From the NCBI GenBank assembly GCA_037446355.1, contig JBBIIT010000032.1, forward strand, positions 1 through 40,597: a stretch of 40,597 nt of DNA, given 5' to 3'. The notes below the pieces were generated by a model. The model was not told the DNA's origin, did no database searches, and saw only the letters and a list, made by a program, of their open reading frames with translations. This DNA is from Roseiarcus sp037446355 (GTDB lineage Bacteria > Pseudomonadota > Alphaproteobacteria > Rhizobiales > Beijerinckiaceae). Every line of letters begins with the position of its first letter. Position 1 is the stretch's first letter. Position numbers and translations under genes: made by a program. Positions 31,662 to 39,771 of the stretch are shown one piece after another.

Positions 31662-33605
31662 ATGTTCGCCAATGTCCTCATCGCCAACCGCGGCGAGATC
31701 GCCTGCCGCATCGTCCGCACCGCGCGGCGGCTTGGCGTCAAATCGATCGCCTTGCACACGCCCGCGGACCGCGGCGCCTTGTTCACGCGCGTCGCCGACG
31801 AGACCATCGAGATCGGCGAGGGAGCGAGCGGCTATCTCGACGCCGAGGCGATCATTGCCGCCGCGCTTAAGACAGGCGCGCAATGTCTGCATCCAGGCTA
31901 TGGGTTCCTCAGCGAGAACGCCGACTTCGCGGAAGCCTGCGCCAAAGCGGGAATCGTCTTCGTCGGCCCGCCGCCGGCGGCGATGCGGGCAATGGGGCTC
32001 AAGAGCGCAGCGAAGGCGCTGATGGTCAAGGCCGGCGCGCCGGTCGTGCCGGGCTATCACGGCGACAACCAGAATTCGAAGTTTCTCAAGGAGAAGGCCT
32101 ACGAGATCGGCTATCCCGTGCTCATCAAGGCGATCGCGGGCGGGGGAGGGCGCGGGATGCGCCGCGTCGACGCGCATGTCGATTTCGAGGCTGCGCTCGA
32201 TTCGGCGATGCGCGAAGGCCAATCCGCTTTCGGCGATCCGCGCGTGCTGATCGAGAAATACATCGTCGCGCCGCGGCACATCGAGGTGCAGATTTTCGGC
32301 GATGCGCATGGCGATGTGGTCCATCTCTACGAACGCGATTGTTCGTTGCAGCGCCGCCACCAGAAAGTAATCGAGGAGGCGCCCGCGCCCGGTCTGCCCG
32401 AAGCGACGCGCGCCGCGATGGCCGCGGCGGCGGTGACGGCGGCCAAGGCGGTCGGCTATGTCGGCGCGGGGACTGTCGAATTCATTGTTGATTCTTCGCG
32501 TGGCCTCGGTCCCGATAGCTTTTATTTCCTCGAGATGAATACGCGCCTGCAGGTCGAGCATCCCATCACCGAGGCGATTCTCGGGCTCGATCTCGTCGAA
32601 TGGCAGTTCCGCGTCGCCGCGGGCGAACCGCTGCCGTTGCGGCAGGCCGACATCAAGCCGCGCGGCGCGGCGATCGAGGCGCGGCTCTGCGCAGAAAACC
32701 CGGAGGTCGGTTTCCTGCCCTCGCCGGGCCGCATCCACGCATTGTCTCTGGATACGACGGACGGGCGTTTGCGCGTCGACGCCGGCGTGGAAGCCGGTGA
32801 CGTCGTAACCCCCTTCTACGATTCCATGATCGCCAAGCTGATCGTACATGAGGCGACGCGGGAGGAAGCGCTCGCGCGAATGGAGGAGGCCCTCTCGCGC
32901 GCTGTCGTCATCGGACCCCAGACCAATCTCGCCTTTTTGCGGGCGTTGATCGAGGCGCCCGAAGTGGCGGCGGGCGGCTATGACACCGGCCTCATCGACG
33001 CCAACCTGGAGCGCCTGGGCGCGACGCCGCGCGAACCGAATCGCGCCGCAACGCTCGCCGGCGTCGCCACGCTTCTCGCCGCGCGCGCGCCGGACGCCAC
33101 AGGACCGCAGAGCGATCCCTGGGCGGTCGCCGACGCTTTCGAACTCACCGGCGAGCGACGGGTCGGCGTGGACGCGCGCGTTGATGGCAAGCGCGACCGC
33201 CTGGTGCTGACGATCCGCGCGGGCCGATCCGTTCTTTCGTTCCGGCACGGCGAAACGCCGGCGCTGGCCGCCGCGCCATTCGTCCATCCGGTTGAAGGCG
33301 GCGTTCTGGTTCTCGCCTCCGGCCGACAATCGCATGTCGAACTTGTCGATCCATTGGAAGGCGCCGCGGCGGGCGCGAGTGAGGCGTCGGGCGAGATTTC
33401 GGCGCCGATGCACGGTCGCGTCATCGGGCTCTACGTCGAAGATGGACAGGAGGTCGAGGAGGGCGCGCGGCTGGCGGTGGTCGAGGCGATGAAGATGGAG
33501 CACGCTTTGGTCGCCCCCCGCGCCGGACGGATCGCCGATCTTTCCGCGAAGGTCGGCGAAACCGTCGAGCAGGGGCGTCGCTTGATGAGCGTCGTCGCGC
33601 CGTGA
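31662..33605 (+). CDS. mccA: Methylcrotonyl-CoA carboxylase, biotin carboxylase/carrier (alpha) subunit
   Basis: A 647-aa protein with an N-terminal biotin carboxylase (residues 1 to about 450). Visible blocks are FANVLIANRGEIACRIVRTA, the ATP-grasp GGGGRGMRRV, YLFE-like LYERDCSLQRRHQKVIEEAP and EMNTRLQVEHPITEAI. A linker with the BT domain follows, then the C-terminal biotin domain with EAMKMEHAL, in which Lys611 is biotinylated. It pairs with MccB to carboxylate 3-methylcrotonyl-CoA. GGGAG stands just upstream of ATG 31662. The gene has its own predicted promoter, shared with the marR region. Confidence 0.93.
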   Translation: MFANVLIANRGEIACRIVRTARRLGVKSIALHTPADRGALFTRVADETIEIGEGASGYLDAEAIIAAALKTGAQCLHPGYGFLSENADFAEACAKAGIVFVGPPPAAMRAMGLKSAAKALMVKAGAPVVPGYHGDNQNSKFLKEKAYEIGYPVLIKAIAGGGGRGMRRVDAHVDFEAALDSAMREGQSAFGDPRVLIEKYIVAPRHIEVQIFGDAHGDVVHLYERDCSLQRRHQKVIEEAPAPGLPEATRAAMAAAAVTAAKAVGYVGAGTVEFIVDSSRGLGPDSFYFLEMNTRLQVEHPITEAILGLDLVEWQFRVAAGEPLPLRQADIKPRGAAIEARLCAENPEVGFLPSPGRIHALSLDTTDGRLRVDAGVEAGDVVTPFYDSMIAKLIVHEATREEALARMEEALSRAVVIGPQTNLAFLRALIEAPEVAAGGYDTGLIDANLERLGATPREPNRAATLAGVATLLAARAPDATGPQSDPWAVADAFELTGERRVGVDARVDGKRDRLVLTIRAGRSVLSFRHGETPALAAAPFVHPVEGGVLVLASGRQSHVELVDPLEGAAAGASEASGEISAPMHGRVIGLYVEDGQEVEEGARLAVVEAMKMEHALVAPRAGRIADLSAKVGETVEQGRRLMSVVAP

Positions 33606-33705
33606 ACCGACGATTCATATTTGTTCGCCCATCGTGATTTGAGTTTTCGGGCTCAACTGGCCTAACGCTTGCTCGCGTTCGAATGGGGCGCAACAGGATG
33701 GGACA

Positions 33706-35529
33706 ATGTGCGGAATCGTCGGCATTTTGGGGGAAGGCGCGGTCGCGCCTCGCATTCTGACCGCGCTGAAGCGGTTGGAGTATCGGGGCTACGATTCGGC
33801 CGGCGTCGCGACGCTCGCCAACGGCGAACTCGTGCGCGTCCGCGCCGAGGGCAAGCTGAAGAACCTGGAGGCCAAGCTCGAAGCCGTCGGGCTCCAGGGG
33901 GCGATCGGCATCGGCCATACACGCTGGGCGACGCACGGCAAACCGACCGAGGTCAACGCCCATCCGCACGCGAGCGAACGCCTCGCGGTCGTCCACAACG
34001 GCATCATCGAGAATTTCAGGGCTCTGCGCGAGGAACTTATCGCCAAGGGCCATCGCTTCGCGACCGAAACGGACAGCGAAGTCGCGGCGTTTCTCGTCAC
34101 CGACGAAATGGCGTCGGGCAAGGGTCCGGCCGAAGCGGTCCACGCGGCGTTGCGCCGTATGCGCGGCGCCTTCGCGCTCGTTTACCTTTTCAAAGGCGAG
34201 GAAAACCTGCTGATCGGCGCGAGGCAGGGCGCGCCGCTTGCCGTCGGCTACGGCGAAGGTCAGATGTATCTGGGTTCCGACGCCCTCGCACTCGCGCCTT
34301 TCACCAACCGCGTCGCCTATCTCGACGAGGGCGATTGGGTCGTCGTGACCCGGCAGGGCGCGGAATTCCGCGATATGTCGGGCAAGCGCGTCAAGCGTCC
34401 GATCGTGCTGAGCGCCGCCGGGGGATTGCTCGCCGAGAAGGGCAATTACCGTCACTTCATGGCCAAGGAAATTCACGAGCAGCCCGAGGTCGTCGGCCAC
34501 ACTATCGCGCATTTCGTCGACATGGGCGAGCAAAGGCTGGCGCCGTTCGAATGGCCCGTCGATCCGAAATCGCTGACCCGCATCTCCATCGTCGCTTGCG
34601 GCACCGCCTACATGGCCGGTTCGATCGGCAAATACTGGATCGAACGTTTCGCGCATATTCCCGTCGAGGTCGATGTCGCCAGCGAATATCGCTATCGCGA
34701 GCCGCCGGTCGAAAAGAACGGCCTGACGATCGTCATTTCGCAATCCGGCGAGACCGCCGACACGCTCGCGTCGATGCGCTACGCTAAGGAAAATGGCTCG
34801 AAGACGCTCGCCATCGTCAATGTGCCGACTTCGAGCATCGCACGGCTGGCGGATGCGGTCGCGCCGACGCTGGCCGGGCCGGAGATCGGCGTCGCCTCGA
34901 CCAAGGCGTTCACCTGCCAGCTCGCGGCGATCGCCAGCCTCGCGCTCGGCCTCGCGCGCGCGCGCGGACAGATCGACGAAACGCGCGAGGCCGAACTCGT
35001 GGCGGAGCTGATCGCCACGCCCGGACTGCTCGCCGAGGCTCTGAAGCTCGAGCCTCAAGTCGAGAAAATCGCGCATAAGCTCGCACGGGCGCGCGACGTG
35101 CTCTATCTGGGCCGTGGCGCGGTCTATCCGCTCGCGCTCGAAGGCGCGCTGAAGCTCAAGGAGCTTTCCTACATCCACGCCGAGGGCTACGCGGCGGGCG
35201 AATTGAAGCATGGACCGATCGCGCTGATCGATGAGGCGATGCCGGTGATCGTGCTCGCGCCGCGCGACGGTGTGTTCGAGAAGACGGTTTCGAACATGCA
35301 GGAGGTCGCCGCGCGCGGCGGGCGTATCATCCTGATTGGCGAATCGCACGCCGCCGAGGAAGCGGCGGTGGCGCTCGACGGCTTCCTGGCGATGCCGGAC
35401 ATGGGCGCGACTTTCGCGCCGATCGTCTACGCGGCGCCGGTGCAGATGCTCGCCTATCACACGGCCGTCATCATGGGCAAAGACGCGGATCAGCCGCGCA
35501 ATCTGGCCAAATCGGTCACGGTGGAGTAG
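33706..35529 (+). CDS. glmS: Glutamine-fructose-6-phosphate aminotransferase (isomerising)
   Basis: A 607-aa enzyme that makes glucosamine-6-phosphate, the entry to peptidoglycan and lipopolysaccharide precursors. The N-terminal glutaminase starts MCGIVGILGEG with the catalytic Cys2; GIGHTRWATHGKPTEVNAHP follows. Two SIS domains follow, with VACGTAYMAG, SQSGETADTLASM and ASTKAFTCQLAA. The C-terminal EGYAAGELKHGPIALID and KSVTVE are diagnostic. The start is preceded by AGGATGGGACA. The 100-bp spacer after mccA shows no terminator. I see no glmS ribozyme, consistent with a Gram-negative organism. Confidence 0.97.
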   Translation: MCGIVGILGEGAVAPRILTALKRLEYRGYDSAGVATLANGELVRVRAEGKLKNLEAKLEAVGLQGAIGIGHTRWATHGKPTEVNAHPHASERLAVVHNGIIENFRALREELIAKGHRFATETDSEVAAFLVTDEMASGKGPAEAVHAALRRMRGAFALVYLFKGEENLLIGARQGAPLAVGYGEGQMYLGSDALALAPFTNRVAYLDEGDWVVVTRQGAEFRDMSGKRVKRPIVLSAAGGLLAEKGNYRHFMAKEIHEQPEVVGHTIAHFVDMGEQRLAPFEWPVDPKSLTRISIVACGTAYMAGSIGKYWIERFAHIPVEVDVASEYRYREPPVEKNGLTIVISQSGETADTLASMRYAKENGSKTLAIVNVPTSSIARLADAVAPTLAGPEIGVASTKAFTCQLAAIASLALGLARARGQIDETREAELVAELIATPGLLAEALKLEPQVEKIAHKLARARDVLYLGRGAVYPLALEGALKLKELSYIHAEGYAAGELKHGPIALIDEAMPVIVLAPRDGVFEKTVSNMQEVAARGGRIILIGESHAAEEAAVALDGFLAMPDMGATFAPIVYAAPVQMLAYHTAVIMGKDADQPRNLAKSVTVE

Positions 35530-35597
35530 CCTTATTCCGCTTGCGTTCGCCGACGCTGTCGACGCGCCTCAGGGCGCCGGCCGTGCAGGATTTCGTC

Positions 35598-36329
35598 ATG
35601 AGTCTCGATACGAAGTTGGTGGCGCCGCTGCACCGTTCGCTGTTGGCGCGGTTACGTTCCTGGTTCTTCACCGGGCTGGTGATCTTCGGCCCCGTGGCGG
35701 TGACGGTTTACGTCGCGTGGTGGTTCATCGACACGGTCGACAATTGGGTGAAGCCGCTGGCGCCGGCGAGCCTGTGGCCTGACTCTTATCTGCCCGTTCA
35801 TGTGCCCGGCTTCGGCGTCGTCATCGCTGTGATCGGCCTGACGCTGCTCGGATTCCTGGCCGCCAATATCGCCGGGCGCACGCTCGTCAGCCTGGGCGAA
35901 GCGATGCTCGACCGCACGCCGCTGGTTCGCGGTCTCTACAAAGGCGTCAAACAGATATTCGAGACGGTGTTCAGCCAGAGCGGAACGCAGTTTCGCAAGG
36001 TAGGGTTGGTTGAGTTTCCGCTCAAAGGTTCCTGGTCGATCGTGTTCATTTCGTCGAACCCGGCCGCGCAGGTCGCGCGCGTGTTGCCGACGGACGACGA
36101 AATGACCTCGGTGTTCCTGCCCTGCACGCCCAATCCGACGACGGGCTTCTACTTTTTCGTGCCGACCAAGGACGTCATCGAACTGCCGATGACGCCCGAC
36201 GACGCCGCGAAACTCATCATGTCGGCGGGGCTGATCCAGCCCGAGGTCCAGGCTTCGTTGGCGGCGATGGCGGCGCAGGCGCGCGGCCAAAAGATCGCAG
36301 CGCCGCAGAAAGCGATCGCTAATTCGTGA
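35598..36329 (+). CDS. DUF502 membrane protein
   Basis: A 243-aa inner-membrane protein with two N-terminal helices (FTGLVIFGPVAVTVYVAWW and FGVVIAVIGLTLLGFLAANI). A conserved block follows (RTPLVRGLYKGVKQIFETVF), then a soluble tail with FPLKGSWSIVFISS and VFLPCTPNPTTGFYFFVPT. The role is unknown, but the family is regularly found near glmS in Hyphomicrobiales. ATG 35598 is chosen because GCAGGA lies 8 nt upstream; the open frame from 35541 adds residues without homology. Its stop overlaps the convergent SGNH gene by 11 bp. Confidence 0.9.
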   Translation: MSLDTKLVAPLHRSLLARLRSWFFTGLVIFGPVAVTVYVAWWFIDTVDNWVKPLAPASLWPDSYLPVHVPGFGVVIAVIGLTLLGFLAANIAGRTLVSLGEAMLDRTPLVRGLYKGVKQIFETVFSQSGTQFRKVGLVEFPLKGSWSIVFISSNPAAQVARVLPTDDEMTSVFLPCTPNPTTGFYFFVPTKDVIELPMTPDDAAKLIMSAGLIQPEVQASLAAMAAQARGQKIAAPQKAIANS

Positions 36330-37125
36330 TCGATCGATCGCGCATCGCCGTCGTGGCGATCAGCGAATAGGCCATCGCGCCGGCCAGACATTCGTAACCG
36401 AGGTCGCTCATATGCAGCCGGTCCTTGGAAAGCACTGGCGGCTCGCCGCCGGCGGTCGCCCAATCCTTCATCAACGCATAGCGCGAAAAGACCGCGATGT
36501 GCTCGCGCGCGCCCTCTTCGGCGACGATCCGAACGAACGCCTCGTATCTCGCGGCGTCCTTGACCTGCGGCAAATATTGCGGATCGACGAGCAGCAGCGG
36601 CACATGCGCCGCGCGCGCGGCGGCGACGCCCTGCGATAAGGCGTCGCGAAACCGGGCCTCGTCGGCGCCGCCGAGCGCGTCATTGGTGCCGACCTGCCAG
36701 ATCGCCAACTGCGGCCATCCGTCGGCGAGCGCGCGGCGCAGGCGTTTGAGCGTTTGCCAGGACATTTCCCCGCCGACGCCCGCATTGCTGACCAACGCGT
36801 CATAGGCCCAGGACTTCCGCAAGGCGGCCGCGAGCCGCGCGGGATAGGCCGCGCTCACGCGCGAGGCGCCGACGCCCTCCGTCGAGGACGACCCGATAGC
36901 GAGAATTCGAGCGGGACCGCTACGAAGGCGCGGCAGCACGCCGCTTTCCTGGTTGAGGCTGAGCGCCGCTCGATCCATATCGCGCCGCTGCGGGCAGACG
37001 CCGGCGGCGTCGGCGCGCGAGATCTCAGCGAACCCGGCGGTTAGAACGAGGCAAGCGAGCGCAACGCCCCTCCCGGCGGAACGTAGGGGCCGCTTTCGGC
37101 CCCGGTGCGTTTCCTCGATTCCCAA
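36319..37125 (-). CDS. Secreted SGNH/GDSL-type esterase
   Basis: A 268-aa exported hydrolase. A signal-like segment (GVALACLVLTAGFAE) follows a basic N-terminus. The SGNH blocks are complete: ILAIGSSSTEG with the nucleophile Ser, SNAGVGGEM with the oxyanion Gly, WQVGTNDALGG with Asn, and DRLHMSDLGYE with the Asp-His pair. It would be a periplasmic esterase or acyltransferase acting on a glycan or lipid. The only reasonable start is TTG 37125, without a clear ribosome binding site, so the 5' end is uncertain. The gene overlaps the end of the OpgC-type gene by 85 bp, so the two are co-transcribed. Confidence 0.85.
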   Translation of the reverse strand: MGIEETHRGRKRPLRSAGRGVALACLVLTAGFAEISRADAAGVCPQRRDMDRAALSLNQESGVLPRLRSGPARILAIGSSSTEGVGASRVSAAYPARLAAALRKSWAYDALVSNAGVGGEMSWQTLKRLRRALADGWPQLAIWQVGTNDALGGADEARFRDALSQGVAAARAAHVPLLLVDPQYLPQVKDAARYEAFVRIVAEEGAREHIAVFSRYALMKDWATAGGEPPVLSKDRLHMSDLGYECLAGAMAYSLIATTAMRDRSITN

Positions 37126-38204
37126 TGATTCGCCAATACGATGAGTAGAACGACGCCGGCCATCGTGTAAGCGATCCCGATCGCGCGTTCAACTCCCGGC
37201 GAGGCAAGCCCGGAAATCGAAATGAGGCCGGTTTGGCCGATCGCGGTCAATAAGGAACCGATGGCGAAAATCTCCAGGCTGTGGCGTCCCAGGCGCTGCA
37301 TGGCCCGTCCGAAACCCGTTTCCATCATCGGCGCCAGGCGGGAAGCGGTCGCCACGACATAGGCCAAGGCTCCGAAATGAGCCAGGCGCCCCAGCCCGAG
37401 GTTTTGCTTGGCGAGGTCGAGCGATCGGGCGGCCGCGTCCCAAAGCCCGGGAGAAAAGTGGGCGCCGTCGGTGACGACGATGGCGCCGCCGACCAATAGC
37501 GCCGCGCTGATCGCCTCCAATGCGAGATTGCGGCGCGGCGGCCAGTCCTTCCAGGTGATCGATGCGACCATGCCGAGCGTGAAGAGAAGTTGCCAGGCGA
37601 AAGGATTGAAAAACCATCCGCCCGGTTCCGGCCATTTTGGCGGGTAGAGGCCGAGAACTCGCGACGCCGTGTAGATACATACCGAGGTCAGCAGCGCCAG
37701 CGCCGGCGCCTTGCGCGCAATGGCGAGCGCCAGCGGCGACCAAAGCATCAAGGCAACGTACAACGGCAAAATGTTGAAATAGCCGATTTGGTGGCTTAGC
37801 AGCAGCAGGCCGAACGCGCCGTGCGCTGGCTTTTCGAACACGAATCCGCGCCCATGCGCCTGAATCAATTCCGGCGCGCCGCTGACAATATAGCCGACTG
37901 CGAAAATGCCGAGCGCGGCGAAAGAAATCGCGAGGTGGATCGCGTAAATCTTGAGCGCGCGGCGGCCGCAGCGGCGGACGACGGCGTTAAGGCCTGACTT
38001 GCAAACCTGCGGAAAATAAGCCGCGCCGACCGAAAGCCCCGAGAGGAACACGAAGGCTTCCGCGCTGTCGGAGAAGCCGAAATTCCGGGGCGTACAAAAT
38101 TCCAGCAAGTTGCCCGGGATATGGTCGACGAGAATGGCGATCAGCACAACGCCGCGCCAAAAATCTATTCCGCTGATGCGTGAACCGGGATTCATGGGCT
38201 TCAT
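37041..38204 (-). CDS. OpgC-type membrane acyltransferase
   Basis: A 387-aa polytopic inner-membrane protein with about ten helices. OpgC proteins add succinyl or other acyl groups to periplasmic glucans. Typical signs are the opening GIDFWRGVVLIAILVDHIPG, then FGFSDSAEAFVFLSGLSVGA and LGRHSLEIFAIGSLLTAIG. The tail (RKRTGAESGPYVPPGGALRS) is polar and overlaps the secreted SGNH gene. The pairing suggests that the two act on the same substrate. ATG 38204 or ATG 38195 are both possible. The OpgG/OpgD-like gene of the same pathway is at 18564-20141. Confidence 0.86.
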   Translation of the reverse strand: MKPMNPGSRISGIDFWRGVVLIAILVDHIPGNLLEFCTPRNFGFSDSAEAFVFLSGLSVGAAYFPQVCKSGLNAVVRRCGRRALKIYAIHLAISFAALGIFAVGYIVSGAPELIQAHGRGFVFEKPAHGAFGLLLLSHQIGYFNILPLYVALMLWSPLALAIARKAPALALLTSVCIYTASRVLGLYPPKWPEPGGWFFNPFAWQLLFTLGMVASITWKDWPPRRNLALEAISAALLVGGAIVVTDGAHFSPGLWDAAARSLDLAKQNLGLGRLAHFGALAYVVATASRLAPMMETGFGRAMQRLGRHSLEIFAIGSLLTAIGQTGLISISGLASPGVERAIGIAYTMAGVVLLIVLANHWESRKRTGAESGPYVPPGGALRSLASF

Positions 38205-38219
38205 TCTGACGCCCTCTCA

Positions 38220-38256
38220 AGATCGGCGCCAAGAGACTTGAGATCGGCGCCAAGAG
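38220..38256. repeat. Two direct copies of a 16-bp sequence, period 21
   Basis: AGATCGGCGCCAAGAG occurs at 38220-38235 and 38241-38256 in the spacer between the OpgC-type gene and frr. It is a local tandem duplication. It has internal dyad symmetry (GGCGCC), so it might be a paired binding site. Confidence 0.7.
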
Positions 38257-38401
38257 GGTAGCGGCCCGAATGCGTTCACATCCTCGCGAGGCGCCCCCCT
38301 GTTCCGGCGCGCCCGCTATGCTAATAGAGCGTTCCGCGCGCTTTTGCGCCCGAATCGGCCCGCCTCGCGCGGCCAATTCCACATTGCACGGGTTTCCTGC
38401 C

Positions 38402-38968
38402 ATGGCGTCCTTGCCGAAATTCGATCTTGCCGACCTCAAGCGCCGAATGCAGGGCGCGCATGCAACGCTGAAACAGGAACTGAGCGGATTGAGGACCGGG
38501 CGCGCGAGCGCCGCGCTGCTCGATCCAGTGCATGTGGAGGCCTACGGTCAGCGAATGGCGCTCAACCAGGTCGCAACAGTCAGCGTTCCCGAGCCGCGCG
38601 CGCTCTCGGTGTCCGTCTGGGACAAGAGCATGGTCGCGGCCGTCGACAAGGCGATTCGCGACGCCAATCTTGGGCTGAGCCCGACCATCGAAGGCACGAT
38701 GCTGCGCATTCGCATCCCCGAGCTCAATGAGCAGCGGCGCAAGGAAATGGTCAAGGTCGCGCATAAATACACCGAAGACGCGCGCGTCGCGGTGCGGCAC
38801 GTAAGGCGCGACGGCCTCGACATCCTCAAGCGGCTGCTGAAAGACCACGCGATCAGCGAAGACGATGAGAAGCGTCACGAAACCGAAGTACAAAAGGCCA
38901 CCGACGAAACGATCAAGGACATCGACGCCTTGCTTGCGGGCAAGGAAAAGGAAATCATGCAGGTTTAG
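38402..38968 (+). CDS. frr: Ribosome recycling factor
   Basis: A 188-aa factor that splits post-termination ribosomes together with EF-G. Typical blocks are KQELSGLRTGRASAALLDPV, VEAYGQRMALNQVATVSVPE, IEGTMLRIRIPELNEQRRKE and the helical VRHVRRDGLDILKRLLKD. ATG 38402 fits the family start. There is no strong ribosome binding site, which is unusual for this gene. It is followed after 24 bp by uppS. pyrH, normally directly upstream, is absent. Confidence 0.97.
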   Translation: MASLPKFDLADLKRRMQGAHATLKQELSGLRTGRASAALLDPVHVEAYGQRMALNQVATVSVPEPRALSVSVWDKSMVAAVDKAIRDANLGLSPTIEGTMLRIRIPELNEQRRKEMVKVAHKYTEDARVAVRHVRRDGLDILKRLLKDHAISEDDEKRHETEVQKATDETIKDIDALLAGKEKEIMQV

Positions 38969-38992
38969 CCGCGTCGGCGTCGAGGCTCGCGC

Positions 38993-39763
38993 ATGTCGCT
39001 CGCGAACGAAATGTCTCACGTCGAAGCGCCGGACTACGGTGCGCGGCATGTCGGCATCATCATGGACGGCAACGGACGCTGGGCGAAGTCGCGCGGCCTG
39101 CCGCGCGCCGAAGGGCACCGTCGCGGCGTCGAAGCGGTGCGGCGCGCCGTGCGCGCAGCCCGCGAGCTTGGTGTTCGCTATCTGACCCTCTACAGCTTCT
39201 CGACGGAGAACTGGGCGCGTCCGGCCGACGAAGTCTCGATGCTGATGACCTTGTTGAAGCGATTCATCCGCAACGATCTGGCCGAGTTGCACGCCGCCGA
39301 TGTGCGGGTGCGCGTGATCGGCGGCCGCGAGGGTCTATCGCCGGATATCCTCGGCCTGCTGGCGGAGGCCGAGGATCTGACTAGGGACAACCGCGGCCTG
39401 ACGCTGATCGTCGCTTTCAACTATGGCGGCCGTCAGGAAATCGTCGAAGCGGCGCGGCGGCTCGCCGCCCGCGCGGCGCGCGGCGATCTCGACCCCGCCG
39501 CAATCGACGCCGCGACGTTCGAGTCCGAACTCGAAACCTCGGGAATTCCCGATCCCGATCTCATCATTCGCACCTCCGGCGAGCAGCGCGTCTCCAATTT
39601 TCTGCTCTGGCAGGGGGCCTATGCCGAATTCATCTTCCTGCCGATCCTCTGGCCCGATTTCGATAAGGCGACCTTCGTCGCCGCGCTCGAACAATTCGCC
39701 GCGCGCGAGCGGCGCTACGGCGGCGCCGGACCCGCGCCCGAGCCAGTGAAGTCGGCCTCCTAG
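38993..39763 (+). CDS. uppS: Undecaprenyl diphosphate synthase (cis-prenyltransferase)
   Basis: A 256-aa enzyme that extends farnesyl diphosphate to the C55 carrier lipid of cell-wall synthesis. The signature GIIMDGNGRWAKSRGLPR (catalytic Asp25) is followed by GHRRGVEAVR, YSFSTENWARP, LTLIVAFNYGGRQEI, DPDLIIRTSGEQRVSNFLLW and the C-terminal EFIFLPILWPDF. It lies between frr and cdsA, the classic order. ATG 38993 gives a ten-residue lead before the core, and ATG 39011 is an alternative. Confidence 0.97.
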   Translation: MSLANEMSHVEAPDYGARHVGIIMDGNGRWAKSRGLPRAEGHRRGVEAVRRAVRAARELGVRYLTLYSFSTENWARPADEVSMLMTLLKRFIRNDLAELHAADVRVRVIGGREGLSPDILGLLAEAEDLTRDNRGLTLIVAFNYGGRQEIVEAARRLAARAARGDLDPAAIDAATFESELETSGIPDPDLIIRTSGEQRVSNFLLWQGAYAEFIFLPILWPDFDKATFVAALEQFAARERRYGGAGPAPEPVKSAS

Positions 39764-39771
39764 GACACGCA

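Noticed and set aside
31632..33503. A 623-aa minus-strand open frame
   Set aside because: It is the antisense shadow of mccA, which has complete family motifs; the shadow is Arg/Asp-rich without domains. The same holds for 33421-35460 opposite glmS.
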